Below are positions 27,703-37,126 of a stretch of 64,000 nucleotides of DNA, in pieces. Position 1 is the stretch's first letter. Each line of letters opens with the position of its first letter. Where the stretch lies: the NCBI RefSeq assembly GCF_024199945.1, contig NZ_JANADP010000001.1:1736001-1800000 (forward strand), read 5' to 3'. This DNA comes from Bradyrhizobium sp. CCGUVB4N. GTDB lineage: Bacteria > Pseudomonadota > Alphaproteobacteria > Rhizobiales > Xanthobacteraceae. The translations under genes were made by a program, and so were the position numbers. Under the pieces are notes generated by a model, which saw only the letters and a program-made list of their open reading frames with translations, was not told the origin of the DNA and did no database searches.

Positions 27703-27991
27703 CGAGGTACTAGTCTTTATGTGTCATGATTTCAGCCAATCATGCAGCTCCGGGCGAGCTCGTCGCACGATGGATAACGTCTCGGATGACTGCACTTAAA
27801 ATCGCGCGTGAGACGAATGCCTTTCACTTATTGACTTCGATGCATTTGGCGGGCGCATCGCGTCAAGATCTCCGTCAACATGTTATGCTTCTGGTCGCAT
27901 TTGCGTAGACGCTTAGCGACCACCGAGCCGATGCCTCTGCCGGCCGCATACGATGCATGAATTGGCCGGTTCGTGCCACCGATTGTCGCGG

Positions 27992-29227
27992 TCAGTAGCG
28001 CTCGGGGCAGTAAGGTGAAATATCGACGAAGGGTTTCTCACCGCTCATCAGCTCGGCGACGAGACGCCCGGTGGTTGGGCCCAGAGTGAACCCTTGAGCA
28101 CCATGTCCGAAATGCAGCCACAGGCCGCGCTGGCGTGGCGCGCGGCCGAGCACCGGCAACATGTCAGGCATGCACGGCCGAGTGCCGAGCCAAGGCTCGA
28201 GCTCGACAGGACGGCCAAGATCGAGCAGCTTGCGGGCAGCCTGTTCTGCGCGCGTAAGCTGCGTGACGTCCGGTTTACCGCCGGGCGCGGCTAGTTCGGC
28301 TCCTGTCGCGATACGCATGCCCTTTGTCATCGGCGCCAAGACATAACCATTCGCAGCATCATGGAGCGGCAAGTCGAGCCTACTTCCGTCTGCATAATGC
28401 CGATGGTAACCGCGCTTACGCACCATTGGAAACCGATAACCAAACCGTTTCAGCAAACCCGGCGACCACGGCCCGAGCGCAACAACCGCCGCTTCAGCCT
28501 CGATTCGTCCATCGTTCGTCGCCACCGACCAGCCGCCGCCGTTGATCTCTGAAAGGCTCCGTGCGTCGCCGCGGAGAATGCACCCGCCCAATCGGGTGAA
28601 GAGTCTAGCGTAAGCCGAAACCAGCTCCCCAGGGTCGGATGCCGTCCACGGCTCAAGCCAATGCAACCCGCCAATGCCAGTGTCGACGAGTGAAGGTTCA
28701 GCCTGCTGCAGGTCGCTCGAAGTCATGATACCGAACTTCACGCCATAGGCCTCGCGCAAGGCGTCGGCCGCCGCGACATCCGCTTCGAAAGCCGCCTGAT
28801 CGCGATGCAGCACTCGATAACCGTTGCGACGGATAAGATTGGCGGCCCCGGCTTCCCGGATCAGATGCTCGTGCTCCGGCGCCGCACAGGCAATAATTTG
28901 CGCATAAACCGCCGAAACGCGCGCATGTCGCGCAGGGAATGAGTGCCACCAATAGCGGAGCAGCGGACCTAGATGATGTGGCAGCGCGGAAAGGCGATAG
29001 CGCACGTCGTTGGTTTGGCCAGTCGCGATCTTGGCGAGTTCATCCCAACCGTGCGGCATAGGATGCGGCCGCAGCGCCTCACTTTGGATGATTCCAGCAT
29101 TGCCATAGCTCGTTTCGCGGCCCGGCTCCTTGCGGTCTATTAGCGCGACGGTCCAGCCGCGGCGTTGCAGGTGTATGGCTGTGGCCACACCGACTATGCC
29201 GGCACCGAGAACGATTGCGCTTTTCAT
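27992..29227 (-). CDS. FAD-dependent D-amino-acid dehydrogenase-like oxidoreductase (DadA type)
   Basis: 411 residues. The N-terminal FAD-binding motif is V-L-G-A-G-I-V-G-V-A-T-A, with R-E-T-S-Y-G-N-A-G-I shortly after. The substrate domain ends with W-L-H-F-G-H-G-A-Q-G-F-T-L-G-P-T, typical of DadA and related DAO-fold enzymes. It would deaminate D-amino acids (or an opine-like secondary amine) to 2-oxoacids, passing electrons to the quinone pool. It is the last gene of the minus-strand catabolic block, about 220 bases after mlrC; released D-residues from peptide cleavage are logical substrates. Confidence 0.85.
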   Translation of the reverse strand: MKSAIVLGAGIVGVATAIHLQRRGWTVALIDRKEPGRETSYGNAGIIQSEALRPHPMPHGWDELAKIATGQTNDVRYRLSALPHHLGPLLRYWWHSFPARHARVSAVYAQIIACAAPEHEHLIREAGAANLIRRNGYRVLHRDQAAFEADVAAADALREAYGVKFGIMTSSDLQQAEPSLVDTGIGGLHWLEPWTASDPGELVSAYARLFTRLGGCILRGDARSLSEINGGGWSVATNDGRIEAEAAVVALGPWSPGLLKRFGYRFPMVRKRGYHRHYADGSRLDLPLHDAANGYVLAPMTKGMRIATGAELAAPGGKPDVTQLTRAEQAARKLLDLGRPVELEPWLGTRPCMPDMLPVLGRAPRQRGLWLHFGHGAQGFTLGPTTGRLVAELMSGEKPFVDISPYCPERY

Positions 29228-29447
29228 GGCCTAGATTCGTCTCTTGTCTACTCTTATGAAAGTCGGCGTCACCCAAGCGCGAAATCAGGTGCTCGACAAT
29301 AGAGGCTTGCTGGAGAGCCTCGCGATATCGAGCGCCGACGGCTGCGGAGATTGCGACGCGACGGCGGTCCGAAATCAAGCTTGTCGCCGATCGAGCCAAG
29401 CGCAGCCGAGCCGGCGCCTGCCGGCCGATACAGGACATCTTCCTCGC

Positions 29448-30920
29448 TTAAAGGATTAGGCCAGGTTCGGCGTTCTCGTCGAGCGGCCAGATCGGACGCT
29501 TGATGCGGTTGAAAGCGATCTTGCGATAGTCGCGCGGCAAAGGCCCATCACTATCGATATAGATGACCTTTTTCGCGATCGGGCCATAAGCTGCCATGAA
29601 ATGGTTGCTCGACTTCACCACGACGATCCTCTTCGCGAGCGGCTCGATGCCGACATTACGGAATAGTTCGAGGCCGAAGGCCTGCGTCCGCCTGCTGTTG
29701 AGCACGAAGTCGACACCACCAACCCGCACCGCGGCACAATCCCCAAGCGGGACTCTGCCCGGACCGAAGTTCTGCCAGCACTCGCGCTTCAACCTGAGCA
29801 CAGTTACCGTGGCGTCGATCGGTGCGCCGGAAGTCGGACCGATCTTGCCACCGAAACGCAACGGGATCTCGGCCCCCTCGCCCGCGTTGCAGCAGAGCTG
29901 GACAGCGATCGGATCCCAAATCGGTCCAACCGCTGCGTTATCAAGTTTGTGCTCAATGAGGTAGCGTAGGATGGTCGTGTTGTCAGAAGGTGCACCGCCG
30001 CCGGCGTTGTCAGTTGTATCTGCGATCACGACTGGCGCCTCGTCGCACTCGATGGCAGCACCAATCCCGTCCTCGACGGAATAATGTTGCGGCCAAGTCT
30101 TGCCGCGCATCGAGATGAATTCCGTGCCGATCTTGGTCGCGAGCGCGTCGCCGATCCACTTGTTATCGTCCGTGACGACCAGAACGCGGCTCGACATCTC
30201 CGGTACGTCGGCCAAGGGGAAGCCATAAGCGATCGAGATCGAGAGGACGCCGTCCTTGCCTTCCATCGCCTTGATCCGGTCGATGAACCCGCGCATAAGC
30301 GGCTCAGTTGTGGGATAGCTCTCTGGGATTTGCCGACAATCATAGAGTGACATGATCGGCTTCACCTGGCGACGTATCGTCTTGAGGACAATGTCGAGTA
30401 AGGCCTCGGCGCACTCCACTACGTCAGTATGTGGATATTCCTTGTAGAGGACGATGACGTCGGCAAACTCCACCCGCTTCATAGTCAGATGGCAGTGCGG
30501 GTCAAGTTCCACGCCGATCACGCATTTCGGCCCGACGAGTGCGCGCACGCGTTCCACTATGTCGCCTTCGACATCGTCATAGCCATGCGCCACCATGGCA
30601 CCATGAAGGCCCAGCAGCACGCCGTCGACCGGCAGCGCCGCCTTGAGCTGCCCCAGGATTTCGTCGCGCATAAACTCGTAGTCGCGCTGGTTCGTGGTGC
30701 CAGCAGGTTCGGCGGCGAAGCAGCTCCCTTCGATGAGGGTAAAGCCATCGGCAGCCGCCCGGCGCCGCGCCACCCAGAGCGGATACGTGGACGAGCGCGG
30801 CGTCTCATGCGGGTGCTCGCCCGGCCGCATGAAAACGCCTTCCTTGAAGGCATCAAGGCTGGTCGGGAGAGGCGAGAAGGTATTTGTTTCGGTCGCGATC
30901 GTGGCGGCAAACAAGCGCAT
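29448..30920 (-). CDS. mlrC: M81-family metallopeptidase (MlrC-like)
   Basis: 490 residues from ATG 30920, directly behind GGAGAATTCG; an in-frame start at 31091 is far too early. The N-terminal DUF1485 part begins M-R-L-F-A-A-T-I-A-T-E-T-N-T-F-S-P. Conserved stretches include L-L-G-L-H-G-A-M-V, V-E-L-D-P-H-C-H-L-T and the zinc-region A-D-T-T-D-N-A-G-G-G-A-P-S-D-N. The family is named for microcystinase C, which opens linearised microcystin peptides. Homologues near Opp-type importers are general, poorly characterised hydrolases. The start region is duplicated as remnants at 32785-33084. Confidence 0.85.
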   Translation of the reverse strand: MRLFAATIATETNTFSPLPTSLDAFKEGVFMRPGEHPHETPRSSTYPLWVARRRAAADGFTLIEGSCFAAEPAGTTNQRDYEFMRDEILGQLKAALPVDGVLLGLHGAMVAHGYDDVEGDIVERVRALVGPKCVIGVELDPHCHLTMKRVEFADVIVLYKEYPHTDVVECAEALLDIVLKTIRRQVKPIMSLYDCRQIPESYPTTEPLMRGFIDRIKAMEGKDGVLSISIAYGFPLADVPEMSSRVLVVTDDNKWIGDALATKIGTEFISMRGKTWPQHYSVEDGIGAAIECDEAPVVIADTTDNAGGGAPSDNTTILRYLIEHKLDNAAVGPIWDPIAVQLCCNAGEGAEIPLRFGGKIGPTSGAPIDATVTVLRLKRECWQNFGPGRVPLGDCAAVRVGGVDFVLNSRRTQAFGLELFRNVGIEPLAKRIVVVKSSNHFMAAYGPIAKKVIYIDSDGPLPRDYRKIAFNRIKRPIWPLDENAEPGLIL

Positions 30921-31467
30921 CGAATTCTCCTTGACCAATCTGCTCGACAATTTGCCACGAGCTTGTTTGTGCAATTGAGCATTTTCCTCATTGTTAGCGC
31001 GACGATCCTGCAATCTAAGCCGCTTCTCGCCGAAATTCGAAACGGCGCGCGCACACACAGGCAACCGGCCTCCATCTGCCACGGACACCAAAGCACACTT
31101 CGATCGGCAACGCTCGAACGTGAGCGGCCCGCTTGGGTGACTAGAATGGGCTCGCCGCGCGGGGCGATCACAGAGGAAGTCCGCAACGCGGCTGGCGCAT
31201 GCCCTACCGAATCTCGTCAGCCGTTAAAGACAACGACTTTGCCATTGATCAACATCGATCCTCGAGGAGCCGGCAAACGACCCGCGCGAGTACGCGCCGT
31301 TCGATGTCCCGTCCCTTCCGGACCAGATCGTCTGGGTGCCGCGGGGTGAGATCCGTTCGACATCTTGCTTGGTGATAGGTCCCTCGTCGAGATCAGAGGT
31401 CACCTAATGTGCTGTCGCGCGGATCGATTTGACGCCGCGCTCGTGATCCTGGTGATAGAGCGTGGCC
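30921..31467. other. Spacer between mlrC and gdhA with an unidentified remnant
   Basis: About 550 bases. On the plus strand near 31250-31370 a short open stretch (E-E-P-A-N-D-P-R-E-Y-A-P-F-D-V then D-Q-I-V-W-V-P-R-G-E-I) looks like real protein sequence but has no start; I cannot name its family. The rest is featureless. Confidence 0.35.
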
Positions 31468-32727
31468 CTACGGGAATAGCCCACGCGTTTCCTTTGCTCG
31501 GCGCACACGCTCCACACCGATCGCCATAGCTGCGGTTCGGTTGAACACGTCGTCTTTCCTGCTGCGAGCCTGCACTTCCTCAAAGGCTCGGTCCAACACC
31601 TGATACTCGCGCCGCATAACTTCCTCCTCTTCCCAGAATAATCGCTGGAGGTCCTGCACCCATTCAAAGTAGCTGACCACTACTCCTCCTGCATTGCATA
31701 AAATGTCCGGGATCAGAAAGATCTCGTCGCGGCGTTGTTCCAGGACCAAATCGGCTTGAGGCGTGGTGGGGCCGTTAGCGCCTTCGGCGAGGATACGACA
31801 GCGCACGCTACTGGCCAGCTTCGCGTCAATCACGCGTTCGAGGGCGGCGGGGACAAGTATATCACAGGGCAAGGATAGGATCTCCGTCGGATCCAAATCG
31901 ACCTCGTTGGAGTACCCCTCCAAGCTCCCTCGCGCAGCAGCATGTTCGATCAGTTCCGGGATATTGAGACCCTCGGGCCGATAGAGCCCCCCAGTGTGAT
32001 CGTTTACAGCGATGACCTTGACGCCCTTGTTGTGCAGTTCCAGCGCGGCGATCGAACCGACGTTGCCGAAGCCCTGGACGACGGCCGTAGCACCACTGAG
32101 GCGGATGTTCAGCTCATCCGCGGCACGATGAATCAAATGCGCTACGCCTCGCCCAGTCGCTTCGCGCCTACCCAGCGTTCCGCCCGCGCTCACCGGCTTG
32201 CCCGTGACGATCTCGGCGACTGTTTGTCCTTGGTACATCGAGTATGTGTCCATGAACCAGGCCATTATTTGCTCGTTCGTGCCCATATCGGGCGCCATCA
32301 CGTCGGTGTGCGGTCCAACGAATGGGATCATTTCCTGCATGTATCGACGTGAAAGAGCTTCGAGTTCACGCCTGGACAAGCTCAGCGGCTCGACAGTGAT
32401 GCCGCCCTTCGCGCCACCATACGGCAGCCGGACCAACGCGCACTTCCAGCTCATCCAGATCGCGAGCGCCGCCACTTCTCCAAGATCGACGCTCGTCGCG
32501 AATCGAGTGCCTCCCTTCGTGGGCCCAAGCGTTAGATGATGTTGCACGCGATAGCCCTCGAAGACGGCCGTTGTGCCATCGTCGCGGTGAATCGGACAGG
32601 AGACCGCGACCGCTCGTTTCGGCATCAATAGTCGTGTCCTGGCATCGTCCGGTATGGACAGATAATCAGCGATCACGTCGAATTGCTTTACGGCCATGTC
32701 AAAAACTGGCCCACTGTACGCGGACAT
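31468..32727 (-). CDS. Glu/Leu/Phe/Val dehydrogenase (glutamate dehydrogenase type)
   Basis: 419 residues, ATG 32727 with AAGGAGCC in front. Catalytic Lys107 lies in P-Y-G-G-A-K-G-G; the glutamate-site run L-G-P-T-K-G-G-T-R is at about 68-75; the Rossmann motif V-V-Q-G-F-G-N-V-G is near 218-226; and A-E-G-A-N-G-P-T-T-P follows. Length and motifs fit the ~420-residue hexameric family, and G-P-T-K-G-G fits glutamate better than branched-chain amino acids. It would deaminate glutamate to 2-oxoglutarate and ammonia in catabolism, a natural end step for the peptide block it belongs to. Confidence 0.88.
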   Translation of the reverse strand: MSAYSGPVFDMAVKQFDVIADYLSIPDDARTRLLMPKRAVAVSCPIHRDDGTTAVFEGYRVQHHLTLGPTKGGTRFATSVDLGEVAALAIWMSWKCALVRLPYGGAKGGITVEPLSLSRRELEALSRRYMQEMIPFVGPHTDVMAPDMGTNEQIMAWFMDTYSMYQGQTVAEIVTGKPVSAGGTLGRREATGRGVAHLIHRAADELNIRLSGATAVVQGFGNVGSIAALELHNKGVKVIAVNDHTGGLYRPEGLNIPELIEHAAARGSLEGYSNEVDLDPTEILSLPCDILVPAALERVIDAKLASSVRCRILAEGANGPTTPQADLVLEQRRDEIFLIPDILCNAGGVVVSYFEWVQDLQRLFWEEEEVMRREYQVLDRAFEEVQARSRKDDVFNRTAAMAIGVERVRRAKETRGLFP

Positions 32728-32784
32728 ATCGGCTCCTTAACCACAAGTTGATCTAACTCGCTCACCAAGGACGCTCGCATGCGC

Positions 32785-32965
32785 AGAGCCGCTCTGGGTT
32801 GCGCGCCGCAGGGCGGCAACCGAGGGGTTCACACTTATCGAGGGGAGCTGCTTCGTGGCTACGCCAGCCGGCGCCACGAACCGGGATGCGTACGAGTTCA
32901 TGCGCGGTCAAATCCTGGGCGAGCTCAAGGTGGCGATGCATCTCGACGGTGTGCTTCTAGGCCGG
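32785..32965 (+). pseudogene. Fragment of an M81 (MlrC-like) gene, internal part
   Basis: The plus strand reads F-T-L-I-E-G-S-C-F-V-A-T-P-A-G-A-T-N, then Y-E-F-M-R-G-Q-I-L-G-E-L-K, then L-D-G-V-L-L-G. This parallels residues ~60-110 of the intact MlrC at 29448-30920, which is on the opposite strand. DNA similarity begins near 32790. It has no start and soon loses the family frame. Confidence 0.7.
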
Positions 32966-32974
32966 CGTGGCTTG

Positions 32975-33084
32975 AGGATGCTTGCCAGGCCGCAGGTAGA
33001 TGCTCTCTCTAAAGCAGCCTCGGCTGGGCGGAAAGGCGAGAAGGTATTGGTTTCCATGGCGAGGGTGGCAGCGGACAAGCGCAT
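32975..33084 (-). pseudogene. Fragment of an M81 (MlrC-like) gene, N-terminus
   Basis: From ATG 33084 the minus strand reads M-R-L-S-A-A-T-L-A-M-E-T-N-T-F-S-P-F, clearly the start of an MlrC-like protein, and continues for about 37 codons before similarity ends. It faces the internal fragment just to its left, so two parts of one former gene now point at each other, the result of a small inversion. Confidence 0.7.
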
Positions 33085-33262
33085 GGACGGGCACTCCAAC
33101 TTTGCAGAAATATACGCCGGAAGGCGGAGGGATCGGCAGCGAAGTAACGTCCCTTCCCTGGGTTATCGAGCGCCAGTCAGTGTGCTCTCGCTGACTTCTG
33201 ACGTATCGATCGGAATTCAGCGATACCCATTCGTCCCCAAGATGCCGCCAAATAATTTGGGG

Positions 33263-34291
33263 CTATTCCACTGGAGTGAGTGGGGAATTGGCCGAAGTGA
33301 CGGTCGGCGCCTGGACGCCAGGAGCTGGCGCGCGCACATGACAAGCGACTGTACGGCCATCTGCCATAGGGACTAAAGGCGGCAGCTCGATCCGGCAACG
33401 CTCGACCGCGAGCGGGCAGCGCGGGTGAAATGCACACCCGGCCGGAGGATTGATGGGACTGGGTACCTCTCCCTCCACAAGCACCTCCGGGCGGGCTCGC
33501 GTCGGATCCGGCACCGGTGCCGCTGCTATCAGCGCCTCGGTGTACGGGTGGACCGGCTTGGCGAAGAGCGCCTCGCACTGCGCGAGCTCCACGATTCGTC
33601 CCAAATACATGACCGCCACGCGGTGAGCGATATGCTCGACTACGCTAAGGTCGTGTGAGATAAAGACGAAAGCAATGCCCATTTGGTCCTGGAGATCCAT
33701 GAGCAGGTTTAGGATCTGCGCTTGGACCGAGACGTCTAAGGCTGAAACCGCCTCGTCAGCAATGATCACCGATGGCTGGAGAGCCAACGCCCGCGCGATG
33801 CCGAGCCGTTGCCGCTGGCCTCCTGACAACTCGGACGGAAGCCGCTCCATCATCTCAGGGGACATACCGACTTTTCGAAGAAGATCGGCGGCAAGGGCTT
33901 GACGCTGCACTCGGTTGAGCCGCTCAAAGTTTTCCACCGGTTCGGTAATGATTTGGGCGACATTCAGCCGCGGGTTCAGCGATGAGTACGGATCTTGAAA
34001 TACCATCTGCATCCGCCGGCGCCACGCGCGAAGGGCGTCCTTCGTGAGACCCGCGATGTCGGTCCCCTCGATCAGTACACGTCCGGCAGTTGGCTCCACG
34101 AGCCGCATCAAGAGTCGCGCGACGGTGGACTTGCCACAGCCGGATTCACCAACGATGCAAAACGTCTCGCCCGATTCCACGGAAAAGGACAGATCCTCGA
34201 CCGCTCGGACGAGAACAGCTCTCTTCAGGATCCCAGCACCAATCGAATAATGCTTTGTCAGATTCTCAACTTTCAGCAGAGGATCACTCAT
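33263..34291 (-). CDS. Oligopeptide/dipeptide ABC importer ATPase (OppF/DppF type)
   Basis: 342 residues from ATG 34291, which overlaps the end of the upstream ATPase gene by 8 bases (ATGAGTGA). Walker A is G-E-S-G-C-G-K-S-T, the signature L-S-G-G-Q-R-Q-R-L, Walker B V-I-I-A-D-E followed by A-V-S-A-L-D-V-S. The C-terminal oligopeptide-transport extension includes C-A-F-H-P-R-C-P-L-A, which may bind an iron-sulfur cluster in this family. Asp-Glu of Walker B is intact. Last gene of the five-gene importer set. Confidence 0.93.
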   Translation of the reverse strand: MSDPLLKVENLTKHYSIGAGILKRAVLVRAVEDLSFSVESGETFCIVGESGCGKSTVARLLMRLVEPTAGRVLIEGTDIAGLTKDALRAWRRRMQMVFQDPYSSLNPRLNVAQIITEPVENFERLNRVQRQALAADLLRKVGMSPEMMERLPSELSGGQRQRLGIARALALQPSVIIADEAVSALDVSVQAQILNLLMDLQDQMGIAFVFISHDLSVVEHIAHRVAVMYLGRIVELAQCEALFAKPVHPYTEALIAAAPVPDPTRARPEVLVEGEVPSPINPPAGCAFHPRCPLAVERCRIELPPLVPMADGRTVACHVRAPAPGVQAPTVTSANSPLTPVE

Positions 34292-35294
34292 GCGCCGCCA
34301 CCTCCTCGGCCCGCCAGCAGGCCGCAGTGTGGCCCGGCAGTACATCGCGTAGGCTCGGGGCTCTCTCTCGACAAATGTCGCTCACAAACGAGCAACGAGG
34401 CGCAAAGCTGCACCCCACAGTGGGCTCGCGCAGGCTAGGCACAATGCCCGGAATTTCAGGAAGTCGTCGCCGCCGGCCGTGGCGCCGATCAGGAACCGAT
34501 CGCATGAGGGCTTGGGTGTAGGGATGCGTGGGTCGCGCGAACAGGTCAACTACAGTTGCCTGCTCAACGATTCGGCCAGCATACATAACGATAACGCGTT
34601 GGCATGTCTCGGCGACAACACCTAGATCATGGGTGATGAACATGACTGCCGTCCCCATGCGCTCTTTCAACTCGATGATCAGCCGCAGGATCTGGGCCTG
34701 GATCGTGACGTCAAGAGCAGTCGTGGGCTCGTCTGCAATCAACAATTCCGGGGAGCAGGCAAGGGCCATAGCGATCATGGCACGCTGCCGCATACCACCT
34801 GACATTTCATACGGATAGTTCCGAATACGACGCTCGGGGTCTGCGATTCGGACCAGATTGAGCAATTCCAGAGACCTGGCCATCGCAGCTGACCGAGATG
34901 CCCCCGTGTGAATCTGTACCGCTTCTGCTATCTGGCGACCTACGGTCTGAACTGGATTCAAGCTTGTCATCGGCTCTTGAAAGATCATGGCCACCCGATC
35001 GCCCCGAATCTTCCGCATCTCCCCTTCAGAGAGTTTCAAGAGGTCACGTCCCTGGAAGCGGATCTCACCCCCGACGGTCTTTGCGGTCGCCTTCGGCAGC
35101 AGGCGAAGAATGGATAGGGCGGTAACACTCTTTCCGCATCCAGACTCGCCAACAACGCCGAGTGTTTCGCCACTCTTCACTTGGAACGTGATGCCGCCCA
35201 GAGCCCGAGTGACGCTGTCTTCACCGTAAAAATGTGTCTCGAGATCTCGAACATCGAGCAACACGTCGTCTGACGACCCCTTTTGGACTTGCAT
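34284..35294 (-). CDS. Oligopeptide/dipeptide ABC importer ATPase (OppD/DppD type)
   Basis: 336 residues from ATG 35294, one base after the permease stop (TGATATG). Walker [11 protein letters not shown], signature M-S-G-G-M-R-Q-R, Walker [13 protein letters not shown]. The C-terminal cysteine motif G-C-S-F-A-P-R-C-S is present. It pairs with the downstream OppF-type ATPase to power uptake. Coupled translation through the whole set is indicated by 1-bp gaps and an 8-bp overlap. Confidence 0.93.
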   Translation of the reverse strand: MQVQKGSSDDVLLDVRDLETHFYGEDSVTRALGGITFQVKSGETLGVVGESGCGKSVTALSILRLLPKATAKTVGGEIRFQGRDLLKLSEGEMRKIRGDRVAMIFQEPMTSLNPVQTVGRQIAEAVQIHTGASRSAAMARSLELLNLVRIADPERRIRNYPYEMSGGMRQRAMIAMALACSPELLIADEPTTALDVTIQAQILRLIIELKERMGTAVMFITHDLGVVAETCQRVIVMYAGRIVEQATVVDLFARPTHPYTQALMRSVPDRRHGRRRRLPEIPGIVPSLREPTVGCSFAPRCSFVSDICRERAPSLRDVLPGHTAACWRAEEVAAHE

Positions 35295-35295
35295 A

Positions 35296-36177
35296 TCAGC
35301 GCCTCCGCTTTTGGCGGGGATCGAACAAGTCGCGCAAACCATCCCCAAGCAGGTTCACCGCGAGGATCGTGACGATTAAGCCTATGCCAGGAGCGAAAAC
35401 GGTCCATGGAGCGATCGCGAGATACAAGCGAGAAGTTGAGATCATGTTGCCCCAGCTGGGTATGTCTGGCGGCACTCCCACACCTAGGAAGCTCAGCCCA
35501 GCCTCGGTCAGAATCGCAGTGGCGCAGAGATTGGCGCTTTGCACCATAAGCGCGGGCACGGTGCTCGGAATTACATGTCGCCACAGGACTCTCGGCTGAC
35601 GTGCACCACCACAGATAGCGGCCTCCACATAGGGACGCTCCCGAACGCTAAGAACCAACGAGCGAACCAGCCGTGTGACACTTGGCATCTCAGGAATCGC
35701 GATCGCGATGATGAGAATGCCGATGCCCGGGGACGTTAGAGATATCAACGCGATGGCCAACAAGATCGTTGGGATCGACATGAGACCGTCCATGACCCGC
35801 ATGATGATATTGTCGAAGGGGCGATTGTAGCCAGCGATCACACCAATCAGAACGCCACAAATAGTTGCTGTCCCTGCCGCTAATAATCCAACCACGAGAG
35901 AGATCCGAGCACCAAACGCCGTTCGTGCAAACACATCGCGGCCAAGATTATCAGTTCCAAGCCACATCTCCGCTGAAGGAGGTTGAAGGCTCTTGGCTGG
36001 ATCCATGTTCAGTGGGTCGCCAGCGTAAAGCGGTGCGGCGATCGCGAGGATAACCAACAGCGACAACAGGCAGCCGCCTACATAGATCAGCGGATGTCTC
36101 CCCACCAAACGAGCCAGAGCAGATGCTTTTGGCCAGCCGCTCGGAACGATTTCAACTGTTGCTGAGGTCAAGGTCAT
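35296..36177 (-). CDS. Oligopeptide/dipeptide ABC importer permease (OppC/DppC type)
   Basis: 293 residues with an N-terminal membrane helix (Y-V-G-G-C-L-L-S-L-L-V-I-L-A-I) and five more, the P-P-S-A-E-M-W-L-G-T-D-N-L-G-R-D-V-F segment diagnostic of OppC, and the ATPase-contact loop E-A-A-I-C-G-G-A-R-Q-P. The last is the EAA motif, here with Cys in place of the usual residue. The gene starts one base after the OppB-type stop. Confidence 0.92.
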   Translation of the reverse strand: MTLTSATVEIVPSGWPKASALARLVGRHPLIYVGGCLLSLLVILAIAAPLYAGDPLNMDPAKSLQPPSAEMWLGTDNLGRDVFARTAFGARISLVVGLLAAGTATICGVLIGVIAGYNRPFDNIIMRVMDGLMSIPTILLAIALISLTSPGIGILIIAIAIPEMPSVTRLVRSLVLSVRERPYVEAAICGGARQPRVLWRHVIPSTVPALMVQSANLCATAILTEAGLSFLGVGVPPDIPSWGNMISTSRLYLAIAPWTVFAPGIGLIVTILAVNLLGDGLRDLFDPRQKRRR

Positions 36178-36178
36178 G

Positions 36179-37120
36179 TCAGTAGCGGATGCGAGGATCG
36201 ATTAAGGTGTACGACAGATCGACCAGAAGATTGATGAGGACGTACAGGCCCGAGACAAGGATGAGCACGCCTTGGATGATGGGATAGTCGCGATTGTTGA
36301 TCGCATCGACGACCAGGCGTCCGACGCCAGGTATGTTGAACACGGTTTCTGTTATGACGACACCAGCGATCAGATAAGCGAAGCTTATGCCGATCACGGT
36401 GAGTATCGGGACACCAGCATTCCTCAAAGCGTGGCGGAAAAGCATCGAATATGACGAAGCACCTTTAGCGGCGGCCGTTCGCATATAGTCTTCCGACAGC
36501 ACTTCGAGCATGCTGGCCCGCGTGATCCGGGCAAAGAGAGCAATATAACCAACGCCCAGAGCGGCTGTGGGCAGGATGAGGTGCACGAACCACGGCGCGA
36601 ACCCTTGTTCGATGGCCCGGTATCCCTGAACTGGCAGCCAATGCGTGGTCACAGCGAACAAGTAGACGAAAAAGTAACTGACAACAAACACCGGGACAGA
36701 AAAGCCAAGAGCTGAGAAGGCTGTGAGGAAGCGATCAATGAAACCGCCCGCTCGCCAAGCGGCAAAGATGCCCAGGGCAACTCCGGTTGTCACCGAAAAG
36801 ACCATCGTCAGGATTGACAGCGAGATGGTCGGCTCTATCCGCTGCGAGATCAGTTGGAGAACCGGCCGCCCGGCAAAAATCGAGGTCCCCAAATTGCCTC
36901 GGAAGATGTCCAGCGCCCAATGTACGAATTGAATTGGCAGAGCATCGTCGAGCCCCAGCTTTTCGCGAATGCCAGCAATCATCTCTGGTGTAGCAGTATC
37001 GCCGGCGATGATCATCGCCGGGTCACCTGGCGCCAGCCTGAGGAGCAGAAACACGAAGATCCCGATCATCGCCATGACGGAGACGGCCGAGACCAGTCTG
37101 CGAAGAATGTAAGCGGCCAT
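36179..37120 (-). CDS. Oligopeptide/dipeptide ABC importer permease (OppB/DppB type)
   Basis: 313 residues with six predicted membrane helices. Typical marks: start M-A-A-Y-I-L-R-R-L, L-A-P-G-D-P-A in the first periplasmic loop, the EAA-like loop Y-M-R-T-A-A-A-K-G-A, and the ending Y-T-L-I-D-P-R-I-R-Y. It starts 6 bases after the binding-protein stop. Confidence 0.92.
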   Translation of the reverse strand: MAAYILRRLVSAVSVMAMIGIFVFLLLRLAPGDPAMIIAGDTATPEMIAGIREKLGLDDALPIQFVHWALDIFRGNLGTSIFAGRPVLQLISQRIEPTISLSILTMVFSVTTGVALGIFAAWRAGGFIDRFLTAFSALGFSVPVFVVSYFFVYLFAVTTHWLPVQGYRAIEQGFAPWFVHLILPTAALGVGYIALFARITRASMLEVLSEDYMRTAAAKGASSYSMLFRHALRNAGVPILTVIGISFAYLIAGVVITETVFNIPGVGRLVVDAINNRDYPIIQGVLILVSGLYVLINLLVDLSYTLIDPRIRY

Positions 37121-37126
37121 TATCCC

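Larger units (their letters stand above)
26224..27710 (+). mobile_element. IS630-family element carrying a regulator gene, copy A
   Basis: 1487 bp between CTA (26221-26223) and TAG (27711-27713), a TA duplication inside CTAG. The terminal repeats are strong: left GTACCTCGTCACACTGATTA, right (read inward) GTACCTCGTCACAGTGATTG. It carries a transposase gene and a divergent wHTH gene. An inverted copy of the same length lies at 44230-45716. Confidence 0.9.
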
